Source of the DNA: Podarcis raffonei
Taxonomy: Eukaryota > Chordata > Lepidosauria > Squamata > Lacertidae
Assembly: GCF_027172205.1 (NCBI RefSeq)
Contig: NC_070607.1
Location: forward strand, 24,218,069 to 24,282,068
Direction of reading: 5' to 3'
Length of the DNA: 64,000 nt
Part shown: one piece after another, positions 47,430 through 59,121 of the stretch
Layout: every line of letters starts with the position of its first letter
How positions within the stretch are numbered: position 1 is the first letter of the stretch
Notes under the pieces: model-generated
The model's database searches: none
Told to the model about the DNA's origin: nothing
What the model saw: the letters and a program-made list of their open reading frames with translations, nothing else
Position numbers and translations under genes: made by a program

Positions 47430-50400
47430 ATTATTATTATTATTAAAGTTGTGTGATTTTTTTTTGTCCCTACAGATCCTCAGTGGTATCCTTCAAGGCA
47501 GTCTATAAGGCTTGATCCCAGTAAGTATTATATAGTGAAGTATTATTCTTATTATTTCATTTAAATACCGCTTTTCTTATCTTGGAGCAGTTTATAGTGA
47601 AATGTAAAACCCCATTACAATATTGCTGTATCATCCAAAAGATGTATTAATGTTAATTCGTAGCCACAGAAACTATGAAACGCCAATAACATTAAAGGAT
47701 CTGTCATCAAGAGACCCCTTCATGGATCACTGCCTTGCCGTGGCGAAGGGGCTTGAATAACTCAGAGAAGCTATGAGCCATGCCGTGCAGGGTCACCCAA
47801 GATGGACAGGTCATAGTGGAGAGTTTTGACCAAACGTGATCCACCTGGAGCAGCAACCGGCAAGCCACTCCAGTATCCCTGCCAAGAAAACTAGATGGAC
47901 AAAGACAACAGGCATGTAAAAGTTATGACGCTGGAAGATGAGCCCCTCAGGTCGGAAGGTGTCCAACATGCTACTGAGGAAGAGCGGAGGACAAGTACAA
48001 GTAGATTCAGAGCTGATGAAGCGGCTGGGCCAAAGGTCACTCAGTTGCGGATATGCCTGGAAGCAAAAGGAAAGTTGAATGCTGTAAAGAAAAATATTGC
48101 ATAGGAACCTGGAATGTAAGAACCATGAACCTGGGAAAGTTGGATGTGGTCAAAAATGAGATGGCAAGAATAAACATTGACATCCCGGGCATAAGTGAAC
48201 TGAAATGGACGGGAATGGGCGAATTCAGTTCGGATGACCATCATATCTACTACTGTGGGCAAGAATCCCGTAAAAGAAATGGAGTGGCCCTCATAGTCAA
48301 CAAAAGAGTGGCGAAAGCTGTACTGGTGATGTATGGAAGTGAGAGCTGGACCATAAAGAAGGCTGATCACCGGAGAATTGATGCTTTTGAATTATGGTGC
48401 TGGAGGAGACTCTTGAGAGTCCCATGGACTGCAAGGAGATCAAACCTATCCATTCTTAAGGAAATCAGCCCTGAGTGCTCACTGGAAGGACAGATCCTGA
48501 AGCTGAGGCTCCAATACTTTGGCCACCTCATAAGAAGAGAAGACTCCCTAGGAAAGACCCTGATGTTGGGAAAGATTGAGGGCACAGGGAGAAGGGGATG
48601 ACAGAGGACGAGATGGTTGGACAGTGTTCTTGAAGCTACCAGCATGAGTTTGACCAAACTGCGGGAGGCAATGGGAGACAGGAGTGCCTGGCGTGCTCTG
48701 GTCCATGGGGTCACGAAGAGTCGGACACGACTAAACAATAACAACAACAATCAAGAGAAGTCTATAATCCTGCAGTTGTAGATAGACCAATGGCTGCCTC
48801 CATGTTTATCGCATGTATGCTTGGGTAAAACAGAGCTCAAGGGATGGACCAAGGACTTCACCTGGAAGAAGCAGGCCATGCAAGCTGAGAATGTCTCTTG
48901 CTGTCTTATGTCCTTGTTCAGTCCTCTGTGCAAAATGAGAATGGCGATGCTGTTAGGCCAGCGGGTCCTTTTCTGGTCTTGGGCGACGCCCAACTTTACT
49001 ACCATCTGCAGCTGGTCTTGGGCAGGACAAAACCATGCGTGCATATATAAAACAGCAGTCATTCAACACTTACTGCTACACTTTTTATCTCTTCAGCTAT
49101 TCAAGCTACTCCAAACAATGTGCTTATGGGAGAGGCCATAGTTCTATTGCTTTGCCTTTCTCGGAATCATTAGTCAACTCTTGACATCTTGTGTTTAAGG
49201 TTTTTTTTGGGTATTGGGACTGGGCAGTACCCTTGCCCGAGCCAGTGGAGAGCTGCTACATGTGGGGAGTAGTCAGTTCTACACTAGACAGGTCAGTGGT
49301 AGGGCTGATCAGCATATCTTTGTATCCTCCCAAACCGGTTTGAAGTCCAAATCATGATACTGGTTCCATAATTTTTGACCTAGCAATATATCACAAATCA
49401 TGATGTGTGTGTCTGTGTGCTATGCAAAAATCACAAAAGGGACAAACCCTGGAGCCAGCCAATGCCTCTACATAGCTCCATCCTTATTTCAGATATATCA
49501 CAATGTTTAGCTGGGGATTAACCACAATGTTGAAAACCGGATATCACCTAACCCTAGTCAGTAAGGCCGTATATAGTTCTCACACTCCCATGCCCCCCAC
49601 TCCGAGTGAACATGGCATTTAATTGGAGCAATAAGCTCCTTTTCAGCCAAGGCTGATTGCCATAAATGCAAAAGTGTTAGTAGGTCAGCAGGAAATGCAG
49701 GCTTTTTGATTAGGAGTCATATGCTTCAGCGTTCCTCTTTGGCTGTCAAGCACCTTAAATTTTTCCTCTCTTCTTCTCAGAAGGAAAATCACTGAGGGAT
49801 GAAGAAGCCCTTCAGCTGCTCCCTGTTGGCACAACCGCTACGCTCTATTTTAAAGATCTAGGGCCCCAAATAGGATGGACAATGGTGAGCTTCAAAGCCT
49901 CGAATGTTTTAATGTTTGCCTTAATTAATCCTTGCATCACTTTCTCCTTGTGCTGGTGATCAAGTCCCCAATTGTGCTTTGGTTTGCCAACTAGCACAAG
50001 TGGTAGGAGTCTCTCCCCAGCCCTGCCATCTTTGTCTTTCTCTCTCGTTTGCTCTCCCCTCCTTTTTGTGTGTGTCTGATTTATAAGATGGTGGGGTGAA
50101 GAATCCAAGGGCGGCGGTGGGGGGGGGGATAGAATTGCCACAAATACTTGGCAGGCAAACACATCACAAAGCAGCAGCGGTTGCTTGGCAACACGACAAA
50201 ACACAGCTTGTGGAAGGCAATGGCAATTAGGGGGTGTTGCAGAAACAACAACACAGGGACCAGGTTTTCCTAAATTAGGGCAAGAGACCCAGAGGCAGGC
50301 CAGCTGCCCATCCCAGTCCTATTGAACAGGACGGTCAGCGACAGAATAGTAACCCTGGTCACTTCTTCCTTTTATTCTGAGCCCCAGTACCTGCAGAAAT

Positions 50401-53400
50401 TCAACAGGTGAAATGTTTCCAAGACATAAGGACATAGATATTTCCCCAGTTGACTTCTGTCTTTCACACCTGTTCAAGACACGCATTGGCCTGGCTGGAA
50501 AAGCTAGCATGGGAACAAAGGCAAAGCTGGGATCTGTGGGAACAGGAGAAAAGGAATTTGCTATTCAAAGCTCCGCCCCCTGCCTCTGCCCCAATACCTT
50601 TGTGCTTCCTCTTTAATATGCCCTGTTATGTTGCTAGTAACTTGCAAAGCTGAAAGCAGTAGTTTGAAATGTGAATATTATAAATATATAAATAGTATAA
50701 TTCACACGCAAGTTCTCTACTGCTGGGCATAACTGTTTCTCATCCTCCAAGCTTCTTCTCATTTGGACATTCCTGCACAGATGGAGGCGTCCTTGGCTGG
50801 GTTCCAACATAAGCACATGCTGTGAAAGGGGACATGGGGAGAGGGGAAGCGAAGGAACTAGCAATGTGTTGGAATCCGTGGCATTAAGAGGAAGTAAGTG
50901 GCTCATGCGGAGCCAAATTTAGGACTAGGTGTCTTCTGCCTTTCATCCCGCCAGGATAACCCAAGTTATACAATCTCTGTGAATTGTGCAGTTTGAGCAT
51001 TTCTGCATCGTTAGTTGTCTTATTCTACTTGCACTTTTTAGAGGAAGGATAAGGCACCAAAGGCTTGATGACTAGATATTCTGCTCTGGTTTCTGAGTTT
51101 TTACCAGAACTTGCAATTCACGTCTTCAGAGACACGAAGGCTGCAGAATTCCTTAAGCAGCAGCTTAGATTACTCACATGCCAAATTGTGTTCTCAGTCC
51201 CCACCCCACCCCACAAAAAATCATGCAGGACCTTGTAAAGCTGCCTGACTTTTGGGGGCATTCATCCAATCCATGCTATATGCCCACTTCAATGTGGTTT
51301 TGCATGGATAGGGATAAAATGCTGGAACAAACTGTGTGTGTATGAAATAGCAAATTCTTCTTGGACATCTGTACTGATTGGAATAACAGCATATAGTGTT
51401 GGTGTAAGGAACCAAACCATGGCTAACATCTTGACTAAAGCAGCCCACCCCCCATTTTGTAATTGTTTGCCCCAGGGGCTCACTTGAAAATCTTTTGATG
51501 CTCAGGACCCTTCCCCCGCAATAAACCTAGACAAAAATGCCTGTTCCTCCCCCCCAAAAAAACAGACAAAATGCTTGCCTCCCCCAAAAACAGACAAAAC
51601 CAGCTATATACCCACCCGTGAAAAACAACAGACAAGAAAGCAAGACAACAACCTCCCTCAAAACAAGCCACCTGCCCACCAATACACACCTAAATAAAGG
51701 GGCCTTGACAGGTGCCATGTCTGAGGGTCCCCACAGGTGCCATATTGGGGACCTCAGTTTCCCTTTCCCTGGCATCCAGTGCTGCTGAGAATTGCCGTGG
51801 TAACCACCTAACCACCTCTCTCTTTTTTGCAGGTATTCTTGATAGAATATACGGGCCCATTGTTCATCTATTTTGCGTTTTATTTCCGTATGCCTTTTAT
51901 CTATGGCCTGGATGACAGGTTTCCCTCGAGCCGGCACCCCGTAGTTAAGTAAGTTGCACTTCTAAGGCCGGAGGATTTAATTCTTGGGTTTGCCGCAACT
52001 TTATTCCGAAATGTCTTGCCGTATTTGTCTCTCTAGCTTTCTGAAACGCTTTTATCTTGCTGTTTCTAGCCTGGCATGTATCTGCCATTCTTTCCACTAC
52101 ATCAAAAGGTTGATTGAAACAATATTTGTTCATCGGTTCTCCCATGGGACTATGCCACTGAGGAATATTGTTAAGGTAAATTTGCCACACAATCTACTCA
52201 CAGCCCTTCTGTAAAATTCAGATCTGGCTGCCACCTTCAGCACGGCAGTACCCAAATCCCTGGCACGGCTTTCGGGGTACGGTGCTGCCTCCTGCCACTC
52301 ACAATGTTAACATCGATGTGACCTGTTAACATTAACACCTCACTACTGAAGCTTGTTTTTTCCACATTACCATTTTTATTTCTTCCATAGTTTTTTCTCC
52401 GACTGTTGCTCTATAGCCACTTAATCCCTTCTAGCCAAGCGCAAAGGCCCTCCTTGACAGTGTGAGTTTCCTCAGCTCAGTGCTTTGCATAGCAAAGGTC
52501 CCGGGTTCAATCCCCAGCTTCTCCAGCTAGGGCTGGGAAATCAGGGGAAGCCTCTGGCAGTCCTTGTTTACAGTTCTGAGTTAGATGGACCAATGGCCTG
52601 GTGCCATATAAGGCAGCTTCCTATGCTCCTGAGCTTACTTTCGGCTCCATCTAGGGAGCTAGTGGGCTTATTGCAGCAAACAAGCTGGAACTGGGCTTGA
52701 GACTTGATGTAGGCCTGTTGTTGAAAATGACAGCCCCCCTGTTGGATTCCTAGGGGCCCAGCTCTTTGTGTTTTTGGGGGGGAACTGGGACCCCCAATGT
52801 TAAAAATATGAGGGCAAGCATGGAGCTGAGCGTGGCTTCAGTAGTTGACTCCTCCACCTGCCACTGCCACCTGCCATGAGGGGAAGAGGAGGCCAATCGT
52901 GGAGCCCAGTGTGGTGCCAATGGCTAGTGGCTCCTCTTCCTGTTGTGTAAGGGAAAGACAGGGGAATCAGCCCCAAGCCAGTGGCAGAAGGAGAGGAGTT
53001 AGAGAGGAGGAGCCACAGGCCACTGAAGCTGTGCTACCGCCATGTTCAGCTACGCCCTCCGGCTCCTCCGTTCTGACGTGCGCATGCGTGCCATCAAGGT
53101 CCTCCATCTCCCTTGCAAGTTGGCGTCTCTGCAGCCATTGATGAGAGCAGAAAAACACACTGCATGCTGATGTCACTGCACAGTTAAACCTATTTGAAAA
53201 ATTGGCATGGGACTACTGCGCTGTCCTGTTGCGTCTCCTAGTTCAGCCCCATTTACTTCTAGGTCACCTTCAATAACCCATAGCGATTGCCACACATAAA
53301 GCAGCCTCTCCTAGCCACTCTGCCACATTCCTTCCGGCTTTCACTCCTCTCTGTCCCTACATCTCCGCAGTGTTGCCACATGGCCTGAGCCCTTGCGCCT

Positions 53401-56400
53401 TTCCCTTGCCCGTGTTCAGGCTCCCTACACCCCACTCTCTAGGGCTGCTGTTTTCCTTCAGTCTTGTCTTCTCAGTTGCTTCCTTGTTAGTCTTCTCCAC
53501 CTGAAAGAGGAGACAGGACTGTTTTTCAGAATGAGAAATTTGAACTGCAGCAATAATTGTCGGTGAACGCTGTACAGTTTGGAAAGTTTTATTTTCTTTT
53601 TATGCTGCTTATCTCTCACATGCTTTCCCCCTGAGACATGACCCATGTGGTCCTTGCCCAGACTGACAAGTGAGAAGCAACAGGGATAGAAGCTATTACC
53701 ATCTTACAGTTCCCATTCCCCAATAGGTCCCTTCAGTCCTGATAACGTTAGTGGGAATTGTGATATCATCATGACATGATCTGTGGCTTCCACTGATGTG
53801 CTCTGAGGTACCACCCTGTGAAGGAAATGTCTGGTGTTTTCTAGCCCATAGACATGTTCTGCATTTTCTGCTTTTCTCTGTGAACACACTGTGGGTTTAA
53901 GCTCTGATCTATATAGCATGCTAGGGCCAGTCCTCACATTAAAAATAAAATAAAATCATGTGGTGTAGCCCTTGGGGAACTGAACCATTCAGAGTGCTTA
54001 TGGGGGATTGAATTATTTGAATCTTCTCCCATGCTAAAAACTCCTTCAAGGTGGAAATAAAACACACCTGGGAGAAAGTGTGTGTACTACCCTTATGTAC
54101 TACCTTTCCTCATCTAGTGTGGTGCTTTTTAAATTATTGTTAAGTGGAGAATATATATTATATTTCACCTACAGTGTGAAGTGACACTATATCAAAATGG
54201 TTGTTCCTTGTGTCTTTATGAGTCTTAAAGACTTGGCTGAAATCTTTGAATGGTAGGTGCAGAACGCTTCACAGAAAATCCACCTTAGGTATCTTAAACA
54301 TACGCTAGAAGCAGAGTATTATTAAATAATTCTACCTAGATAGCAAATAAGAATGGTTAGACTGTGCATTTGAAATACAGTTGGTTAAGCTGTTCTGTCA
54401 GGTGGCAATTGGAAAAAACTTGCTTTGCGTGAATGCCTGCCTTGTTGGTGTTTCTAGCCTGTATCCTTCGCATGAATTCAGTTTGACTACTCTTTCCTGC
54501 AGTGCTCAGTACCTGTTTCAGAAATAACTTCTAGAGAGCCAGCTTGTAGCACCCACAGGACCTTGGTGATTTCAGGAAACGTGGGACCGCTTCTGGGCTC
54601 ACAATCTGAAACCACTCACATGGAAGCGCTGTTGGTTGACAAACAGTGCCTACACTTGGGAGTTTTTTGTCTTGTCACTACGTTTTGTTTGATGGTGTGG
54701 GTCATGTAGGAAGGCCATGTTTGGAGATGCTGGTATTCTCAGAGTGCATATCTCATGGACGTTGATGTGTCTCTGGTGGCAGCCCAATTCCCAAGGCGCT
54801 TTTGTTGTAGACTGGTGTTAAGATCTGAACTCGGCCATAGAATCAGCAACGCATAGTGCTTTGTTCCAGCAAATCTACCCGTGCTTATAATTAGTTAAAT
54901 TTTCTGACAGCTTGTATAAAACAGCTTGAATAAAATACTTTATTTGGCCTGGGCATTTGAAAATTCCATTTAGGAAATGCTATGATATATATTGTGTAGA
55001 ATGGCTGATGGAATTGCATAGAACCGTTAGCAGTTCCTGTTAATATGGCTATAGGAAGAGAAAAGTTAGTGATTTTTAACTAATGAAATGGACCCAAATG
55101 TACTTGCTATGGCAGTGATGAAATGAATATTTTCGGTTTCTTTCTTCTTAGATCTGCTGCATCCTGCCTGTAACCCCACTTAATATTTTTAAGACAAAAA
55201 GTAGCAAGGATTATTCATGTTGCACATGAACATGTTCACCTATATGGTACCCAAGATTTCTGTGATCTTTCCATGCACTTTTTCTTAGTTTCCACTTAAG
55301 GCTGTAGACCTCCTTGGTTAGGATACAACTCCTAAGAGTACAGCTCTCTGGGATGTTTGTAGAGGTCCTTTTGATGGTGCTTTAAGTGCTTCAAGTAAGC
55401 CCTATGCTGAATGACAATGCATCTGAAGAATAAGTTGGCTAGTGGCAGCTGGCCAGTTATTTTATTACTGCTATCAATTTCAGGTGAAGTGGAGATCACT
55501 TACTCTTCAGTCTGTTATTCAGACTGGCTTATGTTATTATGTAGTTCACATTAATTACAGCATTTACCGTTCAATTTGGTCTAATGCAGATACTTATCCT
55601 TAAAAAGTATTTTTATTCTGTCTTGGAAGAACATCAAGATTGGGTGAGAACAATCATAGCCACTGATGGCTTGCCTATACAGTAGCTGCTTTGGTTATTG
55701 TCAGGACCTAGTCAAAAAAATCTCTCTGTATCTTCTTCTAGCATACTCACCTGAGAGATTCCACTGTGTGGAACTGTCTACAGTTACAGTACAGTAAGTG
55801 AAGTAAGTGAAGACACGCATAATATTTTTAAACCAGTAGAGGTCCCTAGGAAAACAGATTGATTGTTAAACTACTCTGGTAATTATACAGCTGTACCTTG
55901 GAAGTCAAACGGAATCCGTTCTGGAAGTCCGTTTGACTTCCAAAATGTTCGGAAATCAAAGCACTGCTTCTGATTGGCTGCAGGAAGCTCCTGCAGCCAA
56001 TTGGAAGCCACAGAGGCCCCATTGGATGTTTGGGTTCCAAAGAACATTCGCAAACCGGAACACTAACTTCCAGGTTTGGGAGCCAAAACGTCCAAGTACC
56101 AAGGCATTTGGGATCCAAGGTACAACTGTAGTTCTGTGAGGGGGTGTTGTTAACCGGTCTCAGCACCCTTAACAAATTACAGTTTCCAGGATTCTTTGGC
56201 TGTTTAAAGTGGTTTGATGCTGATTTACCTATAAAGTGCAGATAGGGTTTTAGTCAGGACTTCTTGACCTGGCCTTTCAGATGTTAGAATCATAGAGCTG
56301 GAAGGGAACCTGAGGGTCATCTAGTCCAACCCCATGCATTGGCAGGCGCCATTTTTGGACAACTCGCACCATCACTGGACATTGGCCGTGTGGCTGATGC

Positions 56401-59088
56401 AAGTTGCGTTCCAGCAGCATTTGGAGGTCTCTGAAGTGAATGAGCATTCTTCTCCCAATGATACAAAAACGCATTAATACAAAAATCACCTGCCGTAGCT
56501 GCATGAACTATTGAAAAAAATAAATGAAAACATAAGTGATAGCAGTGATACTCTGGAGCTTTGTTGGATAGGAATAAGAGGCTTTTGGCTGTGGCTGCAT
56601 TTAAAAAGTTGGCCTGGGATCAAGGCCCTGCATTGCCAAGTTTCACACCAGTATTGGGGACCACTCACTTTTATTAGCTGCTGCCTCAGTGCATTAGGCT
56701 ATCTTAGCATTGGAAAAGAAAAGAAAGTGTATTTGGTGTATTTGGGCACCAAGTTTCTTTCTGCTATGTGTAGTTGAACATTATCACAAGAAGCCTACCT
56801 TGGTCTAAGTTAAATTAACGTTTGAGCAACTGTCTGTTCTGTTGAAGACACTTAAGAACAGTGGCTCATTCACATTTAATGGGATTTCCACAATTCTCAG
56901 CATTAGCTGGGAAAGCCCATGGGTGCCTTTTGCACAGAGAAAGTTCTAGAGTAAAAGACATAACAAATTGGGGCTCGTGTTCTCTTGTTAAATGCATTAT
57001 AAACACTAGTAGGGAGCTTAACTCTGGGGTCAGAAGCGTTTAAAAGTTATGAACTTTCCTCTGTGCTACAAGCAAATGAACATCAAATCCAGGCTTAACA
57101 AATAACTGTGAGGAAAATTTTCTCATTTTAAGAGCTATTTCATTAAAATTTCTCCTGAAATTTATAAACGTTGGGTTTTTTGGCTGAATGTTGTCAAATA
57201 ATAGGCAGGTCCAGATCTTTTTTTCAGTCAGAACTCGCCAGAACTGAGTTCTGGCACCTCTCAAGTGGGCACCATTGCCGTTCTAAGAGAACAATTTTTC
57301 TTGAAAAATAGCACTGGGCAATAATAATTGGAATTGGTCTTCTGTCTAGTAGTGAAATAGCTGACAGGAAGTGGGCTTGTCTCAATAAAGGCAGGAGAAA
57401 CATGAGGCGTTTCCGTATGCTCTGTTCTTAGGCATACATTTTTGTGGGTGTCTCTCCCTCAGGGTAAGAGCAGAGAGAAAGCTTTGTCCCTCCTCTCAAC
57501 TGTCTTGCTAATTTAGGGAGCAATTTTGTGTTCCCTGGACTGAGGGACTGTAGGATTATGATGACCTCCCTCTCTGTGGGAGATCCATCTGGACCAATAG
57601 TGGAAAGTTAAATGGTAGAGCCAGAAACTGAATTCTTCCAGGGACAGGTCAGGGAAAGGCCTTGGATTTGCCAAAGCTGCTGTTTCCCAGAAAGGGTAAA
57701 AAAAAAAAAGGCCAGCCCTGGAACTGGTATACCAGTTCCTCACCTATTAGCACCAACAGGAGAGAACTGAAAGTGCTCCCCTCCTCCTTTTCTGGATGGC
57801 GCATACCACATAATCACTTTAGGATCGCTCTGTTGGCTTGTTCCATAGAACTTAATAAGAATCATTGAGAACAGAGACATTTCTTGCATAGCCCCTACCT
57901 AGGACTTGCTTCTTAGCCAAGGTGTCACAAAGAAATAAAACCCGGGAATTGGTATGGATATGCACCACAAACGTACATGAATTAAATCGTAGCAATAGCC
58001 CCACATAATGTAAAACATTGACACAAATATAAATGGCTCCCCCCCTTTTCCTTTTTTTGTTTTTGTTTTTACAGAATTGTTTCTATTACTGGGGATTTGC
58101 TGCCTGGCTTGCTTATTATATCAACCATCCTCTTTACACACCGCCCTGTAAGTAGCAGCATAACACACATTTTGCTTTTTATTTTGTTTTAGCATTTCAT
58201 TAACGGTGCTAACCGAGAGCTAAATTGAACCTTCCGTTGTTTTTGTCTTGCAGCTTATGGACAAAAGCAGGTCAATCTCGCTTTGATCATGTTCCTGGTG
58301 AGTAAGTTGCAAATATAAATACTATATTGTAAGAAATTTCCTTTGTCGTACTTTAGATAGTATATGGAATGGGCAAATGCAGATGTACAAATGGCGACTA
58401 TATTCCTGACTGCAGCTTAAAATGCCAGTTTCGGTAGAAAGGAAGCTCCCTCCCTCCCCTTTTTTGACGGGTTTTATAGAATCTGGGATGTGGCAATTAC
58501 ATATAAACTCATTTACTATGTGCAAGCAAGGAGCAAAGGATTATAGGAAAATAGATTTATAGAGAAATGGGTGACTTGCTTCTTTTGGGATTGACAAATT
58601 TAAATAATTTAATAAAAATAATTTTAATTTAGTAATTTAAATAATACCATGTGCACAATTTCTTTCGGTTTGAAAAATGATTTTTATAAGAAATGTTGCA
58701 TCCCTCCCCCTTTTCGTATAATAATAGGTTATAAATGCAAAATTAAGTAAACTGAATGAAATGGTCCTGAAATCTTCCAATGAATTAAACCACTGATGCC
58801 ACTTTAGGGGGGATTTTTATAAGGGACACAGTGTGCGGGGAGGGGAGCTTTATCCCTTCCCTCCCCAGCTATGATCCTGGTGCTTAGTGTAGAGTGGGCT
58901 AATGAGAACATTGTTGTTCTACTAATCCTCATAATTGTATTTGTTCAGAGGGGTCTTTATTTAAAGCAGTCTTTGTTTTAATTGTCTTTATTTCTGTCTC
59001 ATTGCAGACATGTGAAGCTGGAAACTTTTCTATCCATGTTGCACTTAGTAATTTGAGAAGAGATGGTAAAAGTTGAGTGCTTAGTTTC

Positions 59089-59121
<33 letters not shown>

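Noticed and set aside
47189-47446. Frame ending in Tyr and Cys runs
   Set aside because: Translation of the ATT/GTT microsatellite.
51480-51830. CAGACAAAA-like loosely repeated, A- and C-rich stretch
   Set aside because: Possibly a decayed tandem repeat, but units are too irregular to define and it lies in an intron just before TECR-like exon 6.
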